DNA from: Synergistaceae bacterium
GTDB lineage: Bacteria > Synergistota > Synergistia > Synergistales > Synergistaceae
DNA: 11,221 nt
NCBI GenBank assembly: GCA_031290815.1
Contig: JAISLO010000141.1
Location: 1 to 11,221 of the forward strand
Direction of reading: 5' to 3'
Positions 1 to 6,933 of this stretch are shown in pieces; the stretch's first letter is position 1; every line of letters begins with the position of its first letter. Both the position numbers and the translations under genes were made by a program. The notes under the pieces are model-generated. The model had not been told where the DNA came from and ran no database searches. It saw nothing but the letters and a program-made list of their open reading frames with translations.

Positions 1-454
1 GAAGCACGATATTCTGCGCCCTTACGCCGCCAAGCCTCGCCGCTATATCCTCGGCGTTCAGCGAGATGAAATTCGGGACCTCCTCGCGGAGCTGCTCGGA
101 GATCCGGTCGGGATAGACGGCGGATCCGCTCAGAACGGACAGTGGACGAATTTCATGGTCGTTTACCACCAGTGTTCCTCCGCGTTTCAGGTAAGCGAGC
201 CACCGGACAGCTTCAACCTTTTCGAACGACACCAGTATGTCGGCCTCGCCGTCGCTTATCACTGGAGAATGTACTTTTTTGCCGAACCTGACGTGAGTGG
301 ACACGCTCCCGCCCCTCTGCGACATGCCGTGAATCTCGGACATCTTGACGTCGTGCCCGGCCCTCATGAGGCCCTCCGACAACACCCTCGACGCCAGTAT
401 CGTCCCCTGCCCTCCGACGCCAACCAGCAGGATGCTCCTCGTCTCGTCAGTCAT
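1..454 (-). CDS. iorB: Indolepyruvate:ferredoxin oxidoreductase, beta subunit (3' end off window)
   Basis: This is the small subunit of the IorAB enzyme, which oxidatively decarboxylates indolepyruvate and other aryl pyruvates to acyl-CoA and reduces ferredoxin in the cytoplasm. About 151 residues are visible and the C-terminus runs off the left edge. The N-terminus (MTDETRSILLVGVGGQGTIL) has the glycine-rich GVGGQG turn of the ketoacid oxidoreductase gamma-type domain. The family segment SEIHGMSQRGGSVSTHVRFG follows at about residues 39-58. The family usually has about 190-200 residues, so roughly a quarter is missing. The ATG lies inside the end of iorA: ATGACTGA is shared, giving an 8-bp overlap and probable translational coupling. 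A weak Shine-Dalgarno (GGTGAG) lies 4 nt upstream. Family assignment is firm; the exact aryl-pyruvate preference cannot be read from the sequence. Confidence 0.93.
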   Translation of the reverse strand, partial: MTDETRSILLVGVGGQGTILASRVLSEGLMRAGHDVKMSEIHGMSQRGGSVSTHVRFGKKVHSPVISDGEADILVSFEKVEAVRWLAYLKRGGTLVVNDHEIRPLSVLSGSAVYPDRISEQLREEVPNFISLNAEDIAARLGGVRAQNIVL

Positions 455-2255
455 CTATCTCACCAACCCTTGAAATCGCGCGCTTAGGACAGACCTGAGC
501 GCACATCGAGCAGCCGTTGCACATAGCGCGCTCGATCTCTACCGCCGTGTCTTGTTTTGAAATCGCCGGGCAGCCTATCCTCATGCACATCCCGCACATC
601 ACGCATAGATCGGCTTCGACGGCGCAGAAGACACCGCTCCTCTTTTGGGCGACATCCTTTATCAGCGCGCACGGCCGCGTCGTGATGATCACGAATATAT
701 CCTCGGCGTCATAGGCCTCCCTGACGGCTCTCTCCGTCTCGGCGAGATCGTATGGGTCGACCGTCCTCACGTTCTCGGGCCTTACTCCGCATGCGACGCA
801 AATGGATCTCAGGTCGATCTTGACGGTGGGATCGCCCTTGGCCGTGAGCCCCGTGCCAGGATTTTCCTGATGCCCAGTCATCGCCGTGATCCTGTTGTCC
901 AATATGCAAAGGGCCATGCCGCTGCCGTTTACGACTGCGTCTATCAGGCCGGTTATGCCGGAGTGGAAGAAGGTGGAGTCTCCTATGACGCCGAATACCT
1001 TTTTAACCCCCTTCACGTCCGCCCCGTGTTCTGCGCCGCGATAAGCCCTTATGGCCTTTTCAAAGCCGATGCCAGTGGAAATGCCGGATCCCATGCAGAT
1101 GGATGCGTCCCCAACCTCAAGCGGCGGCAGAACGCCAAGGGTATAACAGCCTATGTCGCTGCTCACCGCGATGTCCTTGTACTTTGACATCGCGAAGAAG
1201 ATCCCCCTGTGGGAGCAGCCCGGACACAACACGGGAGGGCGCGGCGGCGGCACGGCTTCGACGGAGTGCGGACGCGCCTTCCGGGCTCCGGAGACGGCGC
1301 TTCTTATAATTCCGGAGTTGAGCTCTCCCATGGACGGCAGAACCGATCTTCCAATACATTCAATGCCGAGCTGTTTGACGAAGTTCTCTATATACGGCTC
1401 GTTCTCCTCGATCACGTAGACCGTCTCGACGCCCGACGCAAATCTCTCGATCAGTTTGTCCGGCAGCGGATACGTGAAGCCGAGCTTGAGCCACGAGACG
1501 GACTCCCCGAGATCTGAGAGCGCGTCCCGGGCATGTTGATAGGATATGCCGCTCGATATGACGCCTATCCCGCGGCCGGTACCCATCTCGATGCGGTTGT
1601 AGGGGCAGTTGTTGGAGAAATCGCGGAGGGATGCCTCCCGATCCTCAATCAGCCTGCGGCGGGCCATCGACATGGCTGGCATCATGACGCACTTCCTTCG
1701 ATCCCTCTCATATGGTTTGACGGGAACCTCCCGTCTGTCCCCAAGGTTCACTATGGACTTGCTGTGGCAGATCCTCGTCGTGACCCTCAGCAGAACCGGC
1801 GCGTCGCGGCGCTCGGAGAGATCGAACGCTTCGATGACAAAATCCTTGCACTCCTGGCTGTCGGAGGGCTCGAACATAGGCGTCTTGGCGTGAAGTGCGT
1901 ACCAGCGATTGTCCTGTTCGTTCTGAGAGCTGAACTGCCCGGGATCATCGGCGGTCACGACGACCAGCCCTCCCCTGGTTCCGATGTATGACATGGTAAA
2001 AAATGGGTCCGCCGCCACATTCAAGCCGACGTGCTTCATCGCGGCAATCGCCCGCGCCCCAGCGAGGGACGCGCCAGACGCCGCCTCCAATGCAACTTTC
2101 TCGTTGGTGGACCATTCGGAGTCTATTTCCCTATGCCGCGATATGTTCTCGAGTATCTCTGACGACGGAGTCCCAGGGTATGCGGTCGCGACGTGACACC
2201 CCGCCTCCCACGCTCCCTGGGCAATCGCCTCGTTTCCTGTCATCAACTTCCTCAT
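447..2255 (-). CDS. iorA: Indolepyruvate:ferredoxin oxidoreductase, alpha subunit
   Basis: This is the large catalytic subunit of IorAB, carrying thiamine diphosphate and Fe-S clusters, 602 residues, close to family length. The N-terminal pyrimidine-binding domain shows the family signature TAYPGTPSSEI at about residues 24-34. A cysteine pair in PVLCPGCSHRG begins the second half. The TPP-binding segment runs from GDSTFFHSGITGL to CILDNRITAMTGHQ. The C-terminus is a two-cluster ferredoxin domain: cysteines 551, 554, 557 and 562, then 579, 582, 585 and 589, each set ending in Cys-Pro. The reading frame is open nine codons further upstream, but I start at the internal ATG (MRKLMTGNEAIA) because GGAGG lies 7 nt before it and the family begins there. 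It overlaps iorB by 8 bp. A 159-bp gap separates it from the upstream membrane-protein gene. Its likely role is fermentation of aromatic amino acids; some organisms run it in reverse. Confidence 0.95.
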   Translation of the reverse strand: MRKLMTGNEAIAQGAWEAGCHVATAYPGTPSSEILENISRHREIDSEWSTNEKVALEAASGASLAGARAIAAMKHVGLNVAADPFFTMSYIGTRGGLVVVTADDPGQFSSQNEQDNRWYALHAKTPMFEPSDSQECKDFVIEAFDLSERRDAPVLLRVTTRICHSKSIVNLGDRREVPVKPYERDRRKCVMMPAMSMARRRLIEDREASLRDFSNNCPYNRIEMGTGRGIGVISSGISYQHARDALSDLGESVSWLKLGFTYPLPDKLIERFASGVETVYVIEENEPYIENFVKQLGIECIGRSVLPSMGELNSGIIRSAVSGARKARPHSVEAVPPPRPPVLCPGCSHRGIFFAMSKYKDIAVSSDIGCYTLGVLPPLEVGDASICMGSGISTGIGFEKAIRAYRGAEHGADVKGVKKVFGVIGDSTFFHSGITGLIDAVVNGSGMALCILDNRITAMTGHQENPGTGLTAKGDPTVKIDLRSICVACGVRPENVRTVDPYDLAETERAVREAYDAEDIFVIITTRPCALIKDVAQKRSGVFCAVEADLCVMCGMCMRIGCPAISKQDTAVEIERAMCNGCSMCAQVCPKRAISRVGEIDD

Positions 2256-2262
2256 GCCGATT

Positions 2263-2267
2263 CCTCC
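2263..2267 (-). promoter_or_regulatory. Shine-Dalgarno that decides the iorA start
   Basis: GGAGG on the minus strand, 7 nt before the ATG at 2255. It lies inside the longer open frame that starts at 2282, so the upstream ATG (MSETAGGIG) is probably not used. Confidence 0.75.
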
Positions 2268-2414
2268 CGCTGTCTCGCTCACTCTTCAATTCGTTTCTTC
2301 CTCAAAAAGCTTCCCTGCAAAACGCATCAGAACCCTGTGGACCTTCGTACTGATCCGCCTGCGGGTGTGGGCTGAACCCACGATCATGATTTCGACGCGT
2401 CCGCCCTGCACGGA

Positions 2415-2921
2415 TTACCACTGCGGTTTGACAGCCTCGAAGAGCATTATCTGAGTGCCAGACAATTCGCTTTTTACCTCCTTCAACTCGTTTCGAACGC
2501 TTGTCAGCTCCAATCTGACGTTTCTCAGGTCGTTCCAAACCCGCGACAATTCATCCCCTTCGCTTGGAACCCCTGATACTCCGCCGCCCGAGATTGCCGA
2601 TCGTATTTCATTCATCCCATACGCCAGCAGCAGGACACAACAGACGGCCACGACGACGCCGGCGAAAAAGCGGCGGTCACCGTTCATCAATACCACGGCC
2701 TGGGGAACTGACCGAGGCTGAACGAATCGAGAATCTCCCGCCGCCTGGCGGTAATTGCCCAAAACTATGAAGATCGAGTTCAAAAGCAGGAATACCGCCG
2801 AAACCACCAGGATAACGATGTCCCTCCACTCCATGATTCCCGCATGTCCTGCCAGATCCACGGCAAAAAATACAGCGGCGCCGAGGTTAACTAAACCGAG
2901 AATGATCTTCAGCCATTTCAA
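2415..2921 (-). CDS. Small membrane protein with C-terminal coiled coil, function unknown
   Basis: I do not recognise this 168-residue protein. Three hydrophobic segments are visible: about residues 5-22 (IILGLVNLGAAVFFAVDL), 34-56 (IVILVVSAVFLLLNSIFIVL), and 87-104 (FFAGVVVAVCCVLLLAYGM). After a Gly/Ser-rich linker the last 50 residues are charged with regular leucines and valines (WNDLRNVRLELTSVRNELKE), which reads as a short coiled coil. The start is TTG, directly preceded in frame by TAG, so no longer protein is possible. GGAGG lies 10 nt upstream; the nearest ATG at 2916 is in another frame. A TATAAT box on the same strand lies about 150 bp upstream. The arrangement (small multi-pass anchor plus helical tail) suggests an oligomerising membrane protein, but nothing points to a partner. 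It could be cotranscribed with iorAB, which lies 159 bp downstream. Confidence 0.72.
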   Translation of the reverse strand: MKWLKIILGLVNLGAAVFFAVDLAGHAGIMEWRDIVILVVSAVFLLLNSIFIVLGNYRQAAGDSRFVQPRSVPQAVVLMNGDRRFFAGVVVAVCCVLLLAYGMNEIRSAISGGGVSGVPSEGDELSRVWNDLRNVRLELTSVRNELKEVKSELSGTQIMLFEAVKPQW

Positions 2922-2960
2922 CTACGTATCGCCTCCATCGAGAGCATTTAGTATTTGTCC

Positions 2961-2978
2961 TGTGAACCTATGGTCACA
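2961..2978. promoter_or_regulatory. 18-bp imperfect palindrome upstream of the membrane-protein gene
   Basis: TGTGA-N8-TCACA, with 7 of 9 positions symmetric over the full 18 bp, lies about 40 bp before the TTG start. It looks like an operator. The half-sites resemble those of Crp/Fnr-family proteins, but the spacer is 8 rather than the classical 6, so no regulator is named. Confidence 0.3.
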
Positions 2979-3070
2979 TCACACTTCACGCCGCCGGATG
3001 ATTTTCATCCTTCGCGCCCCGTCGATCACAATACTTTACCGGCGTCGCAACAGCCCGTACAGACGACGCT

Positions 3071-3099
3071 ATTATACTCCTATGCGCTCGCCGTTATAA
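3071..3099 (-). promoter_or_regulatory. Candidate sigma70 promoter for the membrane-protein gene
   Basis: A perfect TATAAT (minus strand, 3076-3071) lies 17 bp downstream of TTATAA (3099-3094), a weak -35 with 3 of 6 matches. Transcription would start near 3064 and give a leader of about 140 nt before the TTG at 2921. Confidence 0.4.
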
Positions 3100-3166
3100 C
3101 CAATATCCAGCCAGTAACGACATTGCCGTGATGGCGGGATGCCGGTCATAAACACAGACAACAACA

Positions 3167-3799
3167 CTAACTGGAGGACTTTCGAAGCACAGCCAGCTCT
3201 GTCAGAATTTCAGACATCCACTCGCGTTCACTGTCGATCTCCTTTTGAATTATCGAGATCCCATATTGCGACACCTCTTGCGACATGTGCTCCAACGACG
3301 CCTCCAGGGCGCGAGCGGCGACATACTCCGTCAGGCGCGCTTCCGACGGCAGAGGGCTTCTTGTTTTCAGAACTATGATGACTGAACCGGGCCTGTTTAT
3401 CAGGTATGGGAGTATGAATTTGCAAGCCAGAAAGAACCCCTTTGCTCCGCTGTCCATAGCATCGTCCCAATCCCTCTCGTCGATGTCGAGCAGCATGTCG
3501 ATATTGGTTTGCTCTGTCCTTGGACAATACTGGTATATCAGAGTATCGACGCCTCCGTATCTCTCAGCTGTATCGACGATCGAGATCGAGAGCTCTGAGG
3601 ATGAGAATTTTTCTGCGGGAAAAATAAACTCAACAGGACCGGCCGAATTCTTCGCCCCGCTTTGATTGTTGGATTGCGCTCCAATCCCGTAGTCCATGAG
3701 GCAAACATTATAGCCTCTCTTTGAGAGCTCCAGGCAAAGATCACTGCATGCGGAGTCTGTTCCTCCAACCGCGAATGCGACTCTTGACAATTCATCCAT
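3167..3799 (-). CDS. Degenerate short-chain dehydrogenase/reductase-like protein
   Basis: The 210-residue protein follows the order of a classical SDR Rossmann fold: a beta-strand with glycine-rich turn (residues 7-20), an Asp at the end of strand 2 (D36), a YGGVDTLI strand (81-88), a helix with a GFFLACKFILPYL segment (121-133), GSVIIVL (138-144), and a long helix (157-179) ending in YGISII. The key residues are altered. The GxxxGxG turn reads GGTDSACSD, the NNAG motif reads YQYCP, the catalytic serine position after VIIVL is Lys/Thr, and Tyr-x3-Lys reads Y159-VAA-R163. It is therefore probably not an active oxidoreductase, though the frame is intact and the fold may be kept for binding or structure. 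Start chosen at ATG 3799 because GAGGGG lies 11 nt upstream, although the frame is open to 3877. A minus-strand TATAAT lies about 150 bp upstream. Family assignment rests on overall pattern and is moderate. Confidence 0.7.
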   Translation of the reverse strand: MDELSRVAFAVGGTDSACSDLCLELSKRGYNVCLMDYGIGAQSNNQSGAKNSAGPVEFIFPAEKFSSSELSISIVDTAERYGGVDTLIYQYCPRTEQTNIDMLLDIDERDWDDAMDSGAKGFFLACKFILPYLINRPGSVIIVLKTRSPLPSEARLTEYVAARALEASLEHMSQEVSQYGISIIQKEIDSEREWMSEILTELAVLRKSSS

Positions 3800-3948
3800 A
3801 TTGTAATCGTCCCCTCCGGAAGGCTGATTTATCTGCGTTCCCGATCTCTCTGCGAAGGCATCGCTTACCTGCAGCAATCAATCCCCGCAGACATTGGAAT
3901 ATTTTACAGGACAAAGGCGCTCTGTGCTGTATTCGATTTCGGACCTCA

Positions 3949-3977
3949 ATTATATGCGTAGTAGTCCGTAACATCTA
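3949..3977 (-). promoter_or_regulatory. Candidate sigma70 promoter for the SDR-like gene
   Basis: A perfect minus-strand TATAAT (3954-3949) has TAGATG (3 of 6 to consensus) 17 bp upstream. The -35 falls inside the left arm of the large inverted repeat at 3959-4064, so folding or protein binding there could affect it. Confidence 0.35.
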
Positions 3978-4064
3978 AAACCTTATAAAATATATTGGAT
4001 AAAATCGTTCTGCACTTAGCTCAGGGCATATTTTTTATAAAGATTTAGATGTTACAACCTACTA
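3959..4064. repeat. 106-bp imperfect inverted repeat
   Basis: Two arms of 37 nt (3959-3995 and 4028-4064) match as reverse complements at 31 positions. TAGTAG matches, then three unmatched bases, then GTAACATCTAAA matches perfectly, followed by an AT-rich stretch with three mismatches. A 32-nt centre (3996-4027) separates the arms and itself contains a near-palindrome (CTTAGCTCAG). No T-tract follows on either side, so it is not a simple terminator. It could be a cruciform or RNA hairpin, a miniature element, or a protein-binding site. Confidence 0.75.
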
Positions 4065-4065
4065 G

Positions 4066-4083
4066 TTGCAGTTACTTCTGCAA
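4066..4083. repeat. Short perfect inverted repeat
   Basis: TTGCAG and CTGCAA are separated by 6 nt. It abuts the 106-bp inverted repeat and is one of a series of hairpins in this gap. No function is evident. Confidence 0.5.
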
Positions 4084-4215
4084 TCGATGCGAAAATTTGA
4101 AGGCTACTTTTCCAGTTTATCTGGGATAGGATGCTCCAACCCCATTGCAATATGCCCGTAAAAGTTCTAGAATAAGACGAATATTTTCATCGAACAAGGG
4201 GGGTGAGACCAAGTT

Positions 4216-4248
4216 GAAAAAACCCCGGGTTGACAAAGTTAGCCGGGG
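4216..4248 (-). terminator. Intrinsic terminator, minus strand
   Basis: Read on the minus strand, CCCCGG pairs with CCGGGG across a 14-nt loop and is followed directly by six T residues. It would stop transcripts coming from the ABC-operon side. No minus-strand gene ends here, so it would end either antisense transcription or an unrecognised small RNA. Confidence 0.55.
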
Positions 4249-4330
4249 CCGAAATTCGGCGCTGTTGTTTCGGCATAACACGAGAATTGGCTTCACGATC
4301 CTCAAGAAAAAGACGCATCTTCCAGGCAGG

Positions 4331-4374
4331 TTCGCGCGAACAATACCAGTTATTAGTCGCGCGGATTTTATTTG
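4331..4374 (+). terminator. Intrinsic terminator or attenuator, plus strand, ahead of the ABC operon
   Basis: The outer arms TTCGCGCGA (4331-4339) and TCGCGCGGA (4357-4365) give nine pairs including one T-G. After an AC/AG mismatch, AATA pairs with TATT around a 5-nt loop, and ATTTTATTTG follows. This is a strong plus-strand terminator, 160 bp before the ATPase start. No plus-strand gene ends here, so it may be an attenuator in the ABC leader or the end of a small RNA. Confidence 0.6.
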
Positions 4375-4517
4375 TTCTGCATCATCCTCCGGCGTACTCC
4401 GCTGGGATTCATATATGTCCGCCATTCAATCGACGACGCTTCGACGGTGACCGCAGCTCCTGACCGCTAATAAACTCATCGCGCAATCACTTCACAAAGA
4501 TTCGCCATCTATCTATC

Positions 4518-4525
4518 AAGGAGGT
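4518..4525 (+). promoter_or_regulatory. Strong Shine-Dalgarno of the amino acid ABC ATPase
   Basis: AAGGAGGT, a near-perfect anti-16S match, lies 9 nt before the ATG at 4535. It supports this start and indicates efficient translation. Confidence 0.85.
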
Positions 4526-4534
4526 CTGCTGACC

Positions 4535-5335
4535 ATGGTAAATCTTCCGGAGGAGTCGCTCATCGTTATCAAAAATCTCTGCAAGAGCTTCGACGATGAC
4601 GCGGACATTCTGAACGGCATAAGCATAAATATAAAGAAGGGGGACCTCGTGTCGATAATAGGTCCCTCCGGTTGCGGCAAGTCGACTCTGCTCCGCTGCC
4701 TCAACTGCCTGGAGCTGATCGACTCCGGCTATCTGAGGGTCGGGAATGTGGAGCTAAGGAGGGACCGTCCGGACAAAAGGCCGGACGACGTCATGCTCGA
4801 CGCGGCCCACAAAATACGCGGCGAGGTCGGCATGGTCTTCCAAGGATACAATAACCTGTTTCCTCACAAGACGGTCCTGCAGAACGTAATGCTTGCCCCA
4901 GTCGTGGTGAAGAAGATGAACGCGGAGGAGGCGCGCGAGACTGCGATGAAGCAGCTGAAAAAGGTAGGACTCGCGGAATACTCGAACAAATATCCATCGA
5001 CCCTCTCGGGAGGCGAGAGCCAGCGGGCCGCGATAGCCCGCGCGCTCGCAATGAACCCCAAGGTCATGCTCTACGACGAGCCGACGTCGGCGCTCGACCC
5101 AGTGCTGGTCGGCGAGGTGCTGCAGGTCATGAAGGACCTGGATTCCGAAGGGATGACTCAGATAATAGTGACCCACGAGATGCAGTTCGCCAGGGACGCT
5201 TCGGATTACATTGTGTTCCTCGACAAGGGAGAGATAGTCGAGTGCGACGACGGGGACGCGCTCTTCGCCAATCCCAGGAGCCCGAGGACGAGAGAATTCC
5301 TGCGTCACTTCACCGGAATGGCGGTAGCGTGCTGA
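4535..5335 (+). CDS. Polar amino acid ABC transporter, ATP-binding protein
   Basis: A 266-residue cytoplasmic ATPase of the GlnQ/HisP type that powers the permease encoded next. All nucleotide-binding motifs are intact: Walker A GPSGCGKST (43-51), Q-loop Q103 followed by NNLFPHKTVLQNV, signature LSGGESQR (157-164), Walker B VMLYDEP (177-183), D-loop SALD (185-188), and switch histidine H214 in IIVTHEM. NLFPHKTV after the Q-loop is typical of the polar amino acid (PAAT) class. The signature has ES where QQ is commoner, a tolerated variation. The insertion RRDRPDKRPDDVMLDAAHKIR (about 75-95) is slightly long. The stop codon overlaps the next ATG (TGATG), so translation of the two genes is probably coupled. 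The substrate is set by the fused partner, not by this protein. Confidence 0.95.
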   Translation: MVNLPEESLIVIKNLCKSFDDDADILNGISINIKKGDLVSIIGPSGCGKSTLLRCLNCLELIDSGYLRVGNVELRRDRPDKRPDDVMLDAAHKIRGEVGMVFQGYNNLFPHKTVLQNVMLAPVVVKKMNAEEARETAMKQLKKVGLAEYSNKYPSTLSGGESQRAAIARALAMNPKVMLYDEPTSALDPVLVGEVLQVMKDLDSEGMTQIIVTHEMQFARDASDYIVFLDKGEIVECDDGDALFANPRSPRTREFLRHFTGMAVAC

Positions 5336-6933
5336 TGGGCCCGCTCAATTCGGAGAAGCCGGCCTCCCGCTCATGGATCTCGGCGCTTTTGTGCGCTCTC
5401 GTCCTGCAGGCGTGCGCCGCCTCGTTCGCGTACGCCGCGGCCGAGGACGGATATAACGTGCTCCGCTGGGGAGGCGACTCGGAGGGGGGATTTCCTTTCA
5501 TGTTCCCCAATCCCAAGAACCACGACGAGCTGATCGGGTTCGAGGTCGACATAGTCGACGAGCTCGCCAGGCATCTGGGCAAGAAGACCGTTTACGTCAA
5601 CAACGCCTGGGATAACCTCATACCGGGCCTGACCCGCGGATTGTACGACATGGCGATAAACGGGCTCGAAGTCACGCCTGAACACGAGGAGGCGGTCAAC
5701 TTCTCGATCCCGTACTACAAGACGTTCCTGCAGCTCGCCGTCCGCAAGGAGAACAACGACATATCCGATCTCGAGAGCTGCCGAGGCAAGATCGTCGGCA
5801 CGCTGAAGGAGAGTTATGCCCAGATGGTGCTGGAGGAGCTGGGCGACGTCGAGATACGCACGTATATCGTCGAGGCCAACACGTACGAGGATCTGCAGAA
5901 CGGACGCATCGACGCTGCTCTGTTTGACTCTCCGATAGCGATATACTCGGCGGGGTTCAACCCGGAGATAAAGTTCGTCGGCCCTCCCATCGGGGAGATC
6001 ACATACGCGATAGCCGTGACCAAGGAGAACGGCGCCCTGCTCCGCGACATAAACGAGGCGCTGGTTCAGCTACGCGACAGCGGAAAGCTGCGCGAGATAT
6101 ACGACAGGTGGAACCTCTGGAGCCCGTTGATGGCCGCGGAATTCAACGATTACAGCCCGCGCGCCGTCGAGATGACGCGGTATAACGAATGGGCGGAGGC
6201 TCACCGCCCGGAGATCACGCTCTCGGCAAGGCTCAAACGGTACGCCGGATTCCTGCCCGATTTCGCCAGGGCTGCTGTCATAACAATGGAAGTCTCCATC
6301 ACGGCGATGCTCATAGCCATACTGCTCGGGCTCGCCCTGGCCATAACGCGGGTCTTCGCCCCCAAGTGGGCCGCTCTGAGCGCCGCGGCCTTCGTAGAGT
6401 TCATGAGGGGCACTCCGGTGCTGATACAGCTCTTCTTCATATTCTACGGGCTGCCGAACGTAGGGATCAAGCTGTCTCCGTTCTGGGCCGGCGCGGTCGG
6501 CCTGGGCCTCAACTACGCCGCTTACGAGGCCGAGATATACAGGGCGGGGCTATTCGCGATACCCAGCACGCAGTGGGAGGCGGCGCTCGCTCTGGGAATG
6601 ACTCGCCTGCAGGCCATGCGAGAGGTCATACTTCCACAGGCCATGAGGGTCGTGATCCCGCCGATAACGAACGATTTCATCTCACTCCTGAAGGACTCTT
6701 CCCTGGTGTCGATAATCACTATGGTGGATCTGACGAAAGCGTACGGCCAGCTCGCGGCGACGTACTACGATTACTTCGGCCCGGGGATCATGGTGGCGTT
6801 CATATATCTCCTGATCGGCCTTCCGTTCGTGAAGTTCTCACGCTACGCCGAGCGCAGGCTCGCGGAACAGGACAAGGGCGGAAAACGCGGGCATGATAAC
6901 AACTTCTACAGGATGAGCGCCAGATGGCGCTAA
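5335..6933 (+). CDS. Amino acid ABC transporter, substrate-binding protein fused to permease
   Basis: One 532-residue polypeptide carries both the extracytoplasmic binding domain and the membrane domain. An N-terminal signal peptide (hydrophobic 15-32, probable cut at AYA34) leads to an SBP_bac_3 domain at about 40-265, with the family blocks IGFEVDIVDELA, LIPGLTRGLYDMAINGLEVT and VNFSIPYYKT. The permease half has its first membrane helix near 312-338 (AAVITMEVSITAMLIAILLG), then FMRGTPVLIQLFFIFYGLPN and the EAA loop EAALALGMTRLQAMREVILP at about 415-434, which contacts the ATPase. The last helix ends near 502. In HisJ-type proteins an Arg and a Ser hold the substrate carboxylate; aligned positions here look like H117 and E112, while the amino-group Asp appears kept (D198 in ALFDSP). 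The ligand may therefore be unusual. Start set at the TGATG overlap; the frame is open upstream only inside the ATPase gene. Confidence 0.94.
   Translation: MGPLNSEKPASRSWISALLCALVLQACAASFAYAAAEDGYNVLRWGGDSEGGFPFMFPNPKNHDELIGFEVDIVDELARHLGKKTVYVNNAWDNLIPGLTRGLYDMAINGLEVTPEHEEAVNFSIPYYKTFLQLAVRKENNDISDLESCRGKIVGTLKESYAQMVLEELGDVEIRTYIVEANTYEDLQNGRIDAALFDSPIAIYSAGFNPEIKFVGPPIGEITYAIAVTKENGALLRDINEALVQLRDSGKLREIYDRWNLWSPLMAAEFNDYSPRAVEMTRYNEWAEAHRPEITLSARLKRYAGFLPDFARAAVITMEVSITAMLIAILLGLALAITRVFAPKWAALSAAAFVEFMRGTPVLIQLFFIFYGLPNVGIKLSPFWAGAVGLGLNYAAYEAEIYRAGLFAIPSTQWEAALALGMTRLQAMREVILPQAMRVVIPPITNDFISLLKDSSLVSIITMVDLTKAYGQLAATYYDYFGPGIMVAFIYLLIGLPFVKFSRYAERRLAEQDKGGKRGHDNNFYRMSARWR

Larger units (their letters stand above)
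3800..4534. other. 735-bp divergent intergenic region, no convincing gene
   Basis: This gap separates the minus-strand SDR-like gene from the plus-strand ABC operon. It is AT-rich compared with its neighbours and holds a chain of inverted repeats: 3959-4064, 4066-4083 (TTGCAG-N6-CTGCAA), 4110-4126 (TTCCAG-N5-CTGGGA), 4223-4248, 4248-4260 (GCCGAA-A-TTCGGC), and 4331-4365. Open frames of about 100 codons cross it on both strands (4145-4450 plus, 4117-4425 minus), but neither has a ribosome binding site or recognisable motif and both run through the terminators. A perfect TTGACA sits at 4230-4235 (plus) without a good -10 at the right distance. I found no clear promoter for the ABC operon. Confidence 0.6.

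Noticed and set aside
2374..2388. Terminator between the membrane-protein gene and iorA (GTGGG-N5-CCCAC)
   Set aside because: Stem of only 5 bp and no T-tract on either strand; cotranscription with iorAB remains possible.
2961..2978. Classical CRP site
   Set aside because: The spacer is 8 rather than 6 and no cAMP-CRP gene is in view; kept only as a generic palindrome.
4117..4450. Roughly 100-codon open frames on both strands in the divergent gap
   Set aside because: No ribosome binding site, no motif, mutually overlapping on opposite strands, and both run through predicted terminators.
5395..5418. Lipoprotein signal at LVLQAC in the binding protein-permease fusion
   Set aside because: Gln at -2 is unusual for a lipobox, a normal signal-peptidase I site (AYA) follows, and the protein is already membrane-anchored by its permease half.
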